The notes below the pieces were generated by a model. That model saw only the letters and a list, made by a program, of their open reading frames with translations. It did no database searches and was not told the origin of the DNA. The translations under genes and the position numbers were made by a program. Of a DNA stretch of 64,000 nt, positions 1-7,811 are shown piece by piece. Within the stretch, counting starts at the first letter, position 1; every line of letters begins with the position of its first letter. Origin of the DNA: OMII01 sp947467385 (GTDB taxonomy: Bacteria > Bdellovibrionota_C > UBA2361 > OMII01); the NCBI GenBank assembly GCA_044360075.1, contig JBIKLA010000013.1, positions 39,542-103,541 on the forward strand, read 5' to 3'.

Positions 1-363
1 ATGTTCTGCCGTGTGCTTGAGCGGCTCTTAACCAAGGAGGGATTCGACCCGTGCTTTGCCGCAAACGGGGTAGAGGCGCTTGAGAAACTCCAGGCATCTG
101 CAGCGTTCCGGCCTAGGGTGATCATCTGTGACCTTCATATGCCGCTCATGAACGGCAAGGACCTTCTTGAGCGCCTAAAGGGAGACCCAAAGCTGTCGAG
201 GATTCCGGTAGTCATGCTTACGTCGGACGAGGATGTCGAGGCGGAAGTGGCGCTCATAAAAGGGGGCGCGGAGGCGTTTCTTGCCAAGAGCAAAGATCCG
301 CGAATCTTGAGTGCGCAGATACGCAAGCTCTCTCGGAGCCCGCTATGGCAGGAGGCGGCATGA
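1..363 (+). CDS. Response regulator receiver domain, 5'-truncated by window edge
   Basis: CheY-like receiver domain that should accept a phosphoryl group from a histidine kinase. The phospho-acceptor is D44 in ICDLHMPLMNG. The conserved Thr/Ser follows in VVMLTSDED and the conserved Lys in FLAKSKDP. The first beta strand with its acidic pair is absent, so the Met at base 1 is probably internal and the gene begins before the window. No output domain follows: the protein ends shortly after the last receiver helix. Its stop overlaps the start of the hybrid kinase (ATGA at 360-363), so the two are probably co-translated partners in one signalling pathway. The signal sensed is unknown. Confidence 0.85.
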   Translation: MFCRVLERLLTKEGFDPCFAANGVEALEKLQASAAFRPRVIICDLHMPLMNGKDLLERLKGDPKLSRIPVVMLTSDEDVEAEVALIKGGAEAFLAKSKDPRILSAQIRKLSRSPLWQEAA

Positions 364-1961
364 GTGGAGCGTGGCACTGCGCTCTTGGACGGGCGCTCTC
401 GCACGTGAGTGATGGGCAGCGCGCCCACCTGCTTGAGTCCCTTCTGGCGCGCATGAGCTGGGAGCTTAGCCAGCTCGTGTCCCCGCAATGCATCGGGGTC
501 GCCCTTGCGGTGAGGCGGGGAGACCGGTCGATCGTGTGCGGGCGAGACTCCCGCGAGAGGGACTTTCCGACGGAGAGCATACTGGGACTGCTGTGCACTC
601 TGGCCGAGGAACAAAAGGAGTACCGCGTCACAGATCACTCTCTCGATACACTTCGCTTTATGGCGAGCCCCTGCCGGACATCAATTGTAGTGCGCCTCAC
701 GCTTCCGGAATCGGTAGCAGCCGGCGGGGATGCGGCCCTGTGGCTTGGGCTGATGTGTGGAGCAGCGCCGGCACACATCGAGGAGGCGCGTGCCCTGGCA
801 AAAGCGATAGGCGAGTGGTTCGTGGCGTACGGCCCTCTCATCGAGAGGCTTCAGTCAGCGTGGGAGCGCGTGCGCCTCGCTGAGGAAAAGAACCGGGAAA
901 GCATTGCGATCATGCACGATGCTCGCGCGCCACTCGGAGCACTGAAACACCTGCTTCAGGGGGAGCTTCGGGCAGGCTCGGCCAAAGACGACGATGCTGG
1001 CATTGTCGTGTCGCAGCTTGGCTACCTTGGGGATCTATTATCCCGTGGATCCCCGCAGTCTCTCGGGGGCCGCCACGGCAGCTGGACGCAGTGTGATGTT
1101 GGCGAAGTTGTCGCGCGGGTAGCCGAACGCGTTGCCTTGGGGAAGCCGCAGGGCGAAGCGGCAGTAGTAGTCTCATGCGCGGCGCATGCGGTGGCGTGCC
1201 CGATTCCAGGCATCGAGCTGGAGCGTATCCTCACAAACCTGATCGGAAATGCATTGCGGTTTGCTAAGCCTGGCGGGGTGTCGGTGAGTGTTGAGCTGGA
1301 TCGCAGCTGCCGCAGCGCGGCGATCCTGGTGGCTGATGATGGCCCGGGCTTTTCAGCGACGGTATTGCGCTCGTTTGAGGAGCGCCGCGATGAGGCGATG
1401 GCGCCGTCTGAGGGGTGGGGGATAGGGCTTGTGTCGTCGCGCCGCAGGGTAGAGGAGCACGGAGGCTCGATGCAGCTTCGCTTCTCGCCGCAGGGAGGAA
1501 GCCTCGTTGAGGTGCGCCTCCCATGCGTCCGCAGCGAAGAGCCTTATGAAAGCGGCTTCTCTGAACGACCAGCTGGCTACGACATGGTTAATGGGCAAAG
1601 CGGGATGGCCTTGTGCATTGTTGATGATGATCGCGCCCATGCGCGCTCGCTTGAGAAGCTCATGAGGTCCAGGGGGCTTGAGCCGGTGTGCTTTAGTGAG
1701 ATCGGCGCAGCCATTGAGCACCTTGGGCGCCACGCGGCGCCCGTCCTGTGCGACGTTAACATGCAAAACGGCGGGGCAGAGGTTTTGCTTGCAGAGCTGC
1801 GGTCCCGGCGCATCTCGGTGCGGGTTGCGGTGATGAGTGGTGACAACAGCGAGGATGTGCTCTATCGGGTTGCGGCGGCAGGCGCAGAGGCCTTTTTCGA
1901 CAAGCCAATAGCGGTTGAAGACGTTGTGGAATGGATCGAGCGGCCCGTGGCTGCAGCGTAA
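360..1961 (+). CDS. Hybrid sensor histidine kinase with C-terminal receiver domain
   Basis: About 533 residues with no membrane segment, so probably cytoplasmic. Residues 1-175 look GAF-like in composition (inference). The dimerisation helix carries the phospho-accepting H186 in IMHDARAPLGALKH. The ATPase domain shows an N box (LTNLIGNALRFA), a G1 box (VADDGPGF) and a G2 box (GWGIGLV). A receiver domain follows with acidic residues in IVDDD, phospho-acceptor D465 (LCDVNM) and Lys in FFDKPI. The start is placed at ATG 360, which makes an ATGA overlap with the upstream receiver gene. An in-frame ATG at 345 is the alternative. Internal phosphorelay between the kinase core and its own receiver is likely from architecture. 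Confidence 0.88.
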   Translation: MSGAWHCALGRALSHVSDGQRAHLLESLLARMSWELSQLVSPQCIGVALAVRRGDRSIVCGRDSRERDFPTESILGLLCTLAEEQKEYRVTDHSLDTLRFMASPCRTSIVVRLTLPESVAAGGDAALWLGLMCGAAPAHIEEARALAKAIGEWFVAYGPLIERLQSAWERVRLAEEKNRESIAIMHDARAPLGALKHLLQGELRAGSAKDDDAGIVVSQLGYLGDLLSRGSPQSLGGRHGSWTQCDVGEVVARVAERVALGKPQGEAAVVVSCAAHAVACPIPGIELERILTNLIGNALRFAKPGGVSVSVELDRSCRSAAILVADDGPGFSATVLRSFEERRDEAMAPSEGWGIGLVSSRRRVEEHGGSMQLRFSPQGGSLVEVRLPCVRSEEPYESGFSERPAGYDMVNGQSGMALCIVDDDRAHARSLEKLMRSRGLEPVCFSEIGAAIEHLGRHAAPVLCDVNMQNGGAEVLLAELRSRRISVRVAVMSGDNSEDVLYRVAAAGAEAFFDKPIAVEDVVEWIERPVAAA

Positions 1962-1964
1962 TCG

Positions 1965-2522
1965 CTATACAGGCTTATGCAGCCGAGTGTCGATCGGCTC
2001 GCCGAGGAGTGGCGGGAGCTCGGGATGATACTGGCGGCCGCCCTGTGACGGAACAAGCTGCTGGCGAGATCCCTGGATCTGCTTTTGAAGCTGCATGAGC
2101 CCATCCAGAACGGTTTCGGGCCGTGGCGGGCATCCGGGTATGTACATGTCGACCGGGATAATCTTGTCGATGCCGGCGACTGTTGTGTAGTTGTCGTAGA
2201 AGCCGCCAGAGGAGGCGCACGCGCCGAAGGCGACCACCCACTTCGGCTCCGTCATCTGCTCGTACACGCGCAGGAGAACGGGGGCCAGCTTGTGGTTGAC
2301 CGTGCCAACTACCCACAGAAGGTCTGACTGCCTGGGAGTGAAGCGAGGGAGTGCCGCGCCGAACCTGTCGGTGTCGTAGTGCGAGCAGTTTACCGACATG
2401 AACTCCATGCCGCAGCATGCGGTGACGAAGGGATACGAGAAGAGGGAGTATTTGCGGGCCCACCCGAGGGCGCTCTCAAGCTTGGTGGTGAAGAAGCCGG
2501 ATTGGTCTGGTGCTGATATCAT
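1965..2522 (-). CDS. nuoB: NADH-quinone oxidoreductase subunit B
   Basis: Subunit of respiratory complex I that carries iron-sulfur cluster N2 at the end of the electron path to quinone. The 185-residue product has the family ligands C36 and C37 (TACCGMEF), C102 (GACASSGG) and C131 (PGCPPRPE). The start is set at ATG 2522 (MISAPDQSG). A longer reading to 2636 adds 38 residues unlike the family. The usual neighbours nuoA and nuoC are not beside it: the upstream gene (FKBP) is divergent and the downstream gene (hybrid kinase) is convergent. It therefore appears as a single-gene unit, either a split nuo locus or a second copy. Confidence 0.93.
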   Translation of the reverse strand: MISAPDQSGFFTTKLESALGWARKYSLFSYPFVTACCGMEFMSVNCSHYDTDRFGAALPRFTPRQSDLLWVVGTVNHKLAPVLLRVYEQMTEPKWVVAFGACASSGGFYDNYTTVAGIDKIIPVDMYIPGCPPRPETVLDGLMQLQKQIQGSRQQLVPSQGGRQYHPELPPLLGEPIDTRLHKPV

Positions 2523-2720
2523 ACTCTCGTCTCTTGGGGCCCTAAGCGGACTACCCACCCAAGGAGTGTACTTAAGGCGGCAGAAAATCGCTACCACCTG
2601 ACGCCTCGTGCGGGGTAAACCCTGCCAACTCTCCAAAAAAGGGTCCCGGATGCCCCTTGCGCAGCGGACTTAGGTGCCTCTTAATATGGGGCTAGGACGG
2701 AATTTTAGCCAAAGGTGCGT

Positions 2721-3170
2721 ATGACAAACATTACAAAACTTTTCGCCCTCGTTGCGTTGATTGCAGCTCCCTTTAGCAGCCTTGAGGCCGGTGCGGAGGC
2801 CCTGCCAGCTGCCCAGGTTGTAACGACCCCATCGGGCCTCAAGTACACAGACGATGTGGTCGGCAAGGGGGCCGTCGCCGAGAAGGGAAAGAAGGTCACG
2901 GTCAACTACACGGGATGGGTTCAAAAGGACAACCGCAAGGGCACTAAGTTCGATAGCTCGCGTGAGCCGGGACGCCAGCCGTTCACTTTTGACCTCGGCG
3001 GAGGCCGCGTGATTAAGGGGTGGGATGAGGGCGTAGTCGGAATGCGCGAAGGGGGAACGAGAACCCTCATCATCCCGGCGGACCTCGCCTACGGAGCGGG
3101 GGGCAAAGGGCCGGTCATCGGGCCAAACGCCACCCTCATCTTCGAGGTCGAGGTTGTTAAAGTACAGTAA
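2721..3170 (+). CDS. Secreted FKBP-type peptidyl-prolyl cis-trans isomerase
   Basis: Catalyses cis-trans isomerisation of proline peptide bonds, here probably in the periplasm. Residues 1-27 form a signal peptide (basic start, hydrophobic LFALVALIAAPF, small residues before AEA). The remainder is one FKBP domain with family landmarks VTVNYTGW, FDSS, GRVIKGWDEG, GGTRTLIIP and LAYG. About 149 residues in total. An in-frame GTG at 2715 would add two residues; ATG 2721 is preferred, with a purine-rich AAAGG a few bases before it. It is divergent from nuoB across about 200 bp that should hold both promoters. Confidence 0.9.
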   Translation: MTNITKLFALVALIAAPFSSLEAGAEALPAAQVVTTPSGLKYTDDVVGKGAVAEKGKKVTVNYTGWVQKDNRKGTKFDSSREPGRQPFTFDLGGGRVIKGWDEGVVGMREGGTRTLIIPADLAYGAGGKGPVIGPNATLIFEVEVVKVQ

Positions 3171-3292
3171 TATTGACGCGCCTACAGTTTGGGCGGAACG
3201 GGTGCATAAGTTCGTGCCGTGATAGGCGCTTACAGCGACCGTGCCCGCCCATTTTGTTTTTGGCGCCTCCAATTATATAGTGCCCGCACCGT

Positions 3293-4045
3293 ATGACCAG
3301 CGCCCCGGCCATGACCCCGCAACAGCAAGAGTTCTCCGACACCTCGCGTTCGGGCGTGGCGCTCTACCGCCGCCTGGCGGTCGGGGAGGCTTCGCTTCTG
3401 TACCTTATTGGGTACGAGGCGGTGCAGACCCTTTTGGCTGGAATTCCGGGCATTCTCGGGTTGGGGCTGCGTTCGGTCGCCTATCCGCACCTCTTTAAGT
3501 CATGTGGCAAGAGGCCTGCGATCGGGCGCGGAACGATCCTTCGCATCCCAAACCAGGTGTCGCTCGGAAACGGGGTACTCGTGGATGACTATTGCACCTT
3601 GGACGTGCGCGGCCAGGGCGCCTCGATCGATGTTGGAGACCGCGTCAGTATTGGGCGCTTTTCAACGATCGCTGCCAAGGGCGGAACAATTAGGTTAGGG
3701 GCTGGATGCAACATCGGATCGTACTGCCGCGTTGCGACCAACTCGCGCGTTGAGATCGGGGAGAGCGTGCTGCTTGGAGCGTACTGCTATATCGGCCCGG
3801 GCAATCACCAGGAAGGGGAAGAGGGCGCTCCGCTCATTTCGGCTCCCATGGACCTTCGCGGAGGCGTCACCATCGGCGAGCATGCATGGCTCGGAACACG
3901 GGTGACGGTTCTTGACGGCGTTAAGATCGGCCGCCACGCGGTGATAGGCGCGCATTCTCTCGTCAAGGACGACGTCCCCGATTATGCGGTGGCGGTTGGA
4001 ACCCCAGCGAAGATCATTCGCATGAGGGGCCCAGGGCAGGGGTAG
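3293..4045 (+). CDS. Left-handed beta-helix (hexapeptide repeat) acyltransferase
   Basis: About 250 residues. From roughly residue 75 onward the sequence shows repeated hexapeptides ([I/V]G-x4 pattern: VSLGNG, IDVGDR, IRLGAG, VEIGES, VTIGEH, VKIGRH), the fold of WcaF/maltose O-acetyltransferase-type enzymes. The C-terminus ends in the typical VGTPAKIIR segment. Such enzymes transfer acetyl or other acyl groups from CoA to a sugar or polysaccharide. The substrate is unknown because no polysaccharide operon adjoins. The first ~70 residues are hydrophobic in part (LLYLIGYEAVQTLLAGIPGI) and may contact the membrane. Confidence 0.85.
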   Translation: MTSAPAMTPQQQEFSDTSRSGVALYRRLAVGEASLLYLIGYEAVQTLLAGIPGILGLGLRSVAYPHLFKSCGKRPAIGRGTILRIPNQVSLGNGVLVDDYCTLDVRGQGASIDVGDRVSIGRFSTIAAKGGTIRLGAGCNIGSYCRVATNSRVEIGESVLLGAYCYIGPGNHQEGEEGAPLISAPMDLRGGVTIGEHAWLGTRVTVLDGVKIGRHAVIGAHSLVKDDVPDYAVAVGTPAKIIRMRGPGQG

Positions 4046-4062
4046 GGGCGCGGCGTCCCTCT

Positions 4063-4167
4063 GCTTCATCATTTCGCCCCCGTGCTTCATCATTTCGCCG
4101 CCGTGCTTAATCATTTCGCCGCCGTGCTTAATCATTTCGCCGCCGTGCTTAATCATTTCGCCCCCGA
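4063..4167 (+). repeat. 21-bp tandem repeat, five units
   Basis: Five direct copies of a 21-bp unit start at 4063, 4084, 4105, 4126 and 4147. The core reads GCTTAATCATTTCGCC, with TTC in place of TTA in the first two copies and a few C/G changes. The array fills most of the gap between the acyltransferase and the next gene. The period is a multiple of three, so the minus strand can be read as a repeated MIKHGGE heptapeptide, but that reading lies mostly antisense to the acyltransferase. It is probably a minisatellite generated by slippage. Confidence 0.95.
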
Positions 4168-4190
4168 CCCAAATTAGCTAGAGTTTCTGC

Positions 4191-5093
4191 GTGAAGCGTT
4201 TCCTGGCTGTCATTGTGTTAGCTGTGTTTGCCGCACTCGGGGCAGGGGGATACCTTGCGTACCAGGCATACACCGAGGTTTTTCCGGCGCTGCCGAACGG
4301 GCTCTACATGGGCACGATTGAAGTGCGTGGGAGGGATCCGAAGCCGCTTTTTGTCGACAGCTCTCATGGGCCACGAGACTTGGTTGTGGCGATAGGTGAT
4401 GACGCAATGCCTGCGCAGCGCATGAAGACGGTTGATGCGTCCGGGTCAGCCGGGCTTCCGCTCATCATCACCGGCCGAGAGACGCGGCTGCGCCTGATCG
4501 GCTCGGAGTACGAACCGGGCCGATACAAAGGCACGTTCTTTGACCCGATCCGAAACGAGCGTGGCGATTGGATGCTTGAGCGCGCGACTCCTGCGCCGCT
4601 GGCGCCGGAGCAGCGGCAGTACTTGCAGCAGTGGGCTGTCGCATACCAGGAGCTTCTCTCGGTTGAGCGAGGCCTTTCGAGGGCATACTCCGGAGCTGCG
4701 CTCGGCTCCCTCGGGGGAGGCGATGCGCCAGATCTCTCGGTCCACCAAGCGGAGCTTGATCGAGCGGTGCGAAACCTCGACCTTTCGGGGCGGCTCTCAG
4801 ACGAGGGCCTGCTTGTGCAGCTGAGCAGGGAGTCGATTCAGCGTGAGGGGCGGTGGGTGGAGCAGGTGCTTAAGCTCGAAGCGCCAGAGACGAGCCCCTC
4901 ATTCGATGAGGATCTGGCGCGTGCCTACCAGGTCAAGGGGCTCCTCGACCAGATTGCTACAGAGAGGCGACTGCTCGACGAGCGGGCCTTTCAGGGCGAT
5001 GAGGGCGAGAGCTACGGAGAGGAACCGCGGGCCTTTGTGGACGGGGCAGAGCCGAGCGCCGAAGAGGGAGAGGGATTTTACGATGACCTCTAA
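4191..5093 (+). CDS. Unknown exported or membrane-anchored protein with acidic tail
   Basis: A 300-residue protein of no family I recognise. Residues 4-26 form one hydrophobic helix (LAVIVLAVFAALGAGGYLAY) acting as an uncleaved anchor or signal. The rest is soluble and extracytoplasmic by inference. The last ~35 residues are strongly acidic and Gly-rich (EGESYGEEP, EEGEGFYDDL). The start is GTG 4191. It overlaps the next gene by 11 bp, so the two are co-translated and probably act together. Confidence 0.75.
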   Translation: MKRFLAVIVLAVFAALGAGGYLAYQAYTEVFPALPNGLYMGTIEVRGRDPKPLFVDSSHGPRDLVVAIGDDAMPAQRMKTVDASGSAGLPLIITGRETRLRLIGSEYEPGRYKGTFFDPIRNERGDWMLERATPAPLAPEQRQYLQQWAVAYQELLSVERGLSRAYSGAALGSLGGGDAPDLSVHQAELDRAVRNLDLSGRLSDEGLLVQLSRESIQREGRWVEQVLKLEAPETSPSFDEDLARAYQVKGLLDQIATERRLLDERAFQGDEGESYGEEPRAFVDGAEPSAEEGEGFYDDL

Positions 5094-5940
5094 ATGGGCG
5101 CTGCATTCGATCGTATGTGCCGCCGCGCTGGCCGCGGGGCCGCAGGCCTCGTGTGCCGACACGGTCAGCGTGACCGTGGCCCAGCCGGTTGCCAAGGTGG
5201 CAGATGCGCGACGGGCACACATCCTCGTCACGAGCGGCCCACGCCCTATCGGCGTCTCGCCAGGTGTCGTTTCGCCCACTGAAGACCAGCAGCAAGCGCT
5301 TGTCGTCGCCTCCATGCCGGGTATCGAGCGGTCGATGGGTGCGTTGGCTGTCCTGGCGGTCGTTGAGGGGAGTGATGGCGCTGTGCAGTCTTCATGGCGC
5401 ACGCTCGAGTCGCTCGACAGCGAGCCGGTCTTTCGCATGGATAGGGACGCGCTTCAGCAGCGGATCAGCGAGCAACGTGGAGCCCTGCGGCGCGTGAGCG
5501 ACTCGGCGGAGCGGGAGGAAAAGAGCTTAAAGAAAATAAGCGAACAGGCGCAGGAGTTCCTGAAGTTTGAGAGCGTGATTGGCGGGCAGGATCCTGGGCT
5601 CAACACAGCAGCCGAGAGGGCCCGAATTTCTGAGCTTCAGGCGCTCGCAAAGCAACGGCTTGAAGCCATTCGGCAGCAGCCGCCTCCTCCGGCCTTCAAG
5701 AAGCGCGAGACGGAGCTCGTCGAGCAGCTCAATTCGATGTCCACAGCGCTGCATGCGCGCGATCAGGCGCTGCGCGAGGGGCTGATCGGGGCGTCTCCGG
5801 AGCTTCAGCAGAAGCTCGGCCTCATAAAGGCAACACAGGGTGAGCACATAGACCTGCTCCGGCGTGAGCTGGCCGAGCTCAGAAGGGAGCGAGAAGCTGC
5901 TGAAACTGCTTCAGCAAGAGAGCCACAACCACCGCAATAA
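5083..5940 (+). CDS. Unknown secreted coiled-coil protein
   Basis: About 285 residues. The N-terminus is a signal peptide (MTSKWALHSIVCAAALAAG, cleavage near ASCA). A ~100-residue region of mixed character follows, then a long Glu/Arg/Lys/Leu-rich stretch from about residue 120 to the end that looks like an alpha-helical coiled coil (SDSAEREEKSLKKISEQA; LLRRELAELRREREAAE). The start at ATG 5083 is chosen because the signal peptide begins there and it overlaps the upstream stop. The 3' end overlaps the convergent TSUP permease gene by 62 bp. Function unknown; probably paired with the preceding anchored protein. Confidence 0.75.
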   Translation: MTSKWALHSIVCAAALAAGPQASCADTVSVTVAQPVAKVADARRAHILVTSGPRPIGVSPGVVSPTEDQQQALVVASMPGIERSMGALAVLAVVEGSDGAVQSSWRTLESLDSEPVFRMDRDALQQRISEQRGALRRVSDSAEREEKSLKKISEQAQEFLKFESVIGGQDPGLNTAAERARISELQALAKQRLEAIRQQPPPPAFKKRETELVEQLNSMSTALHARDQALREGLIGASPELQQKLGLIKATQGEHIDLLRRELAELRREREAAETASAREPQPPQ

Positions 5941-6640
5941 AAAATCCCCGAATAAATCGCGTGCCGCGCTTGAGGGAGAGGTGCGCCCCAAGGAAGGCGC
6001 CAGCCATATTCGCCACAGCCATGCACAGCGCCAGGTCATAGCGAACATTTCCAGTTGGGACGAAATAGGCAAGAGCGGCCAGGTTTGTGCCGATATTGAT
6101 GATCTTTGCGCACGCGGAGCCGTGCAGGAAGTCAAAGCCGATGACCGCGACGAAGGCAAAGAGCAGAAAGCTTCCGGTGCCCGGGCCAATAAAACCGTCG
6201 TAGAACCCAATAATGGACGAAAAGAGCCCAGCCACAGCGATCTGCTTGCGTGTGGGGAGCTTCGGCGAGTGAAGGGTTCCGAGGTTGGGCCTAAAGAGGG
6301 TAAAGAGGAGCACCCCAAACAGCACGATGACCACAAGGGGCCTGAGCAGGGCCGGATCGAGCAGGCTCACCGAGCGGGCGCCAAGGAATGAGAAGCAGAA
6401 GGCGAGGGCCGCCGCCACGCATACGATGGCCATCGGGATAGTCACCGACTGGGCATACCGCACCGCCGCAACAGAGGTTCCGACGCAGCTTGCGAACTTA
6501 TTGGTGCCCAAGAGCAGGGGGAGCGGGGCGGAGGGGTACACCACGAGCAGTGCCGGGAGCTGGATGAGCCCGCCGCCACCCACGACGGCATCAACCAAGC
6601 CGGCGAAGAATGCAAAAACCGAGAGCAGCGCAAACTCCAT
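5879..6640 (-). CDS. TSUP-family (TauE/SafE) membrane transporter
   Basis: A 253-residue integral membrane protein with about eight hydrophobic segments. Family landmarks are the N-terminal FFAGLVDAVVGGGGLIQLPAL repeat and the matching second-half motif GFYDGFIGPGTGSFLLF. Characterised members move sulfite, sulfonates, thiosulfate or related small anions. The substrate here cannot be read from sequence. No sulfur-metabolism genes adjoin. Its 3' end runs 62 bp into the end of the convergent coiled-coil gene. Confidence 0.88.
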   Translation of the reverse strand: MEFALLSVFAFFAGLVDAVVGGGGLIQLPALLVVYPSAPLPLLLGTNKFASCVGTSVAAVRYAQSVTIPMAIVCVAAALAFCFSFLGARSVSLLDPALLRPLVVIVLFGVLLFTLFRPNLGTLHSPKLPTRKQIAVAGLFSSIIGFYDGFIGPGTGSFLLFAFVAVIGFDFLHGSACAKIINIGTNLAALAYFVPTGNVRYDLALCMAVANMAGAFLGAHLSLKRGTRFIRGFFIAVVVALLLKQFQQLLAPF

Positions 6641-6715
6641 GCCGAAACCATACCGACGGTCCAGCTAAAGGGCTAGAATCATTCTTTTCCTCAGTTCGCT
6701 TTTCGACTACCGTCC

Positions 6716-6988
6716 ATGAGTATGAATGCTGATGCGATCGAGTCTGTGGCCGAGGCGATTGAGCGCCGCGGACTATGTGAACCCGCGATCTTTATCCTTG
6801 AGCTGAGCAAGCCTCTCGTCGGGTGCATGCGGGAGCTCTACGGCGTTAGCGAGCCGGTCGCATCGGCCCTGCTCGGAAGCGCATGGGCACCGAAGCTGCG
6901 AGAGGTTTTCGCCTCAAGCGAATCAGTTGAGACGCTCATTCAGCGCCTCGAGCGTGCGCGCGACCAGAAGTGTGTAGGAGCAGCGTAG
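6716..6988 (+). CDS. Small unknown protein, first gene of the GlmL cluster
   Basis: 90 residues, soluble, alpha-helical in appearance (AIESVAEAIERRG; VETLIQRLERARDQ). No recognised family. It lies 10 bp before the DUF6754-like gene and in the same direction as six downstream genes, so it is probably the first cistron of that operon. ATG 6716 is the first start; ATG 6722 is a near alternative. No clear promoter was found in the 75 bp separating it from the divergent TSUP gene, apart from a TAGAAT-like -10 without a good -35. Confidence 0.65.
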   Translation: MSMNADAIESVAEAIERRGLCEPAIFILELSKPLVGCMRELYGVSEPVASALLGSAWAPKLREVFASSESVETLIQRLERARDQKCVGAA

Positions 6989-6998
6989 GTTTTCCTCT

Positions 6999-7811
6999 AT
7001 GGGTGGACTTGAGCATGCAACGCCGGGAATTCTCCTCACGCTCATCATCGGCGTGTGGATACTCTTCTCGCAGCTTCGCAGGGCCGAGCGGGGGCATGAG
7101 CACTTTATTCGAAGGATTCCCGGCATCGATGCGGTCGAGGATGCGATCGGGCGCTGCGCAGAGATGGGCCGCTCGGTTGTGTTCACAACCGCGCTTACAG
7201 ATGTTGGCCCAGTGCTTTACGCATGCCTTGGTGTGCTTCACTCCGTTGCCAAGCGCTCTGCCGCATATAAGCTTAAGCTAGTCGTCCCACAGTATAGTCC
7301 AGAGGCGATGGCGATCGTGGAGGACTCGGTCCGCGACGCCTACAATGATGCTGGCCGAGGAAGCTCCTTCGATCCGCAGAGTATCGTTTTCCTCTCAAGC
7401 GAGCAGTTTGCGTTCGCCTCGGGATACATGGGGCTGGTCCACCGCGAGAAGGCAGGGGCCGCGTTTTTGTTCGGCGTTTTTGCGGCCGAGGCGCTCGTCC
7501 TGGCCGAGGCTGGTCAGCAGGTCGGGGCACGCCAGGTTGCTGCGAGCGTCAGCCCTGAGCAGGTCGCGTTTTTCATCTGCACATGCGACTATACCCTGAT
7601 CGGCGAGGAGCTCTTCGGCGCCTCGGCATACTTGAGCCGTGAGCCAGTGCAGGTTGCAACGCTCGCCGCACAGGATCGTGTGAAGCTGATGTTCGCCGCA
7701 ATCATTCTCATCGGCGTTGCGCAGGCCACGGCAGCGATGTTCTTCCCAGGCGCAGCCGCCTGGTCAATTGAGCGATTTTTTACGGCGGGATGGGAGAGCC
7801 TCTCGTGGTGA
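6999..7811 (+). CDS. DUF6754-like integral membrane protein
   Basis: 270 residues. One hydrophobic helix lies near the N-terminus (GILLTLIIGVWILFSQL). A cytosolic-looking domain follows, with RIPGIDAVEDAIGRCAEMGR and FTTALTDVG. Two to three further hydrophobic segments follow (GAAFLFGVFAAEALVLAEAG; LMFAAIILIGVAQATAAMFF). The arrangement and the first-domain motifs resemble what I know as DUF6754, assigned from memory and not verified. Function unknown. Its 3' end overlaps the next membrane protein gene by about 20 bp, implying translational coupling. Confidence 0.7.
   Translation: MGGLEHATPGILLTLIIGVWILFSQLRRAERGHEHFIRRIPGIDAVEDAIGRCAEMGRSVVFTTALTDVGPVLYACLGVLHSVAKRSAAYKLKLVVPQYSPEAMAIVEDSVRDAYNDAGRGSSFDPQSIVFLSSEQFAFASGYMGLVHREKAGAAFLFGVFAAEALVLAEAGQQVGARQVAASVSPEQVAFFICTCDYTLIGEELFGASAYLSREPVQVATLAAQDRVKLMFAAIILIGVAQATAAMFFPGAAAWSIERFFTAGWESLSW

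Noticed and set aside
3695..4156. Minus-strand frame with five MIKHGGE-like heptapeptides
   Set aside because: It is the reverse reading of the 21-bp tandem repeat and runs antisense through the acyltransferase gene; no ribosome site or conserved product is evident.
4063..4167. CRISPR array
   Set aside because: The units are directly adjacent with no spacers and there are no cas genes.
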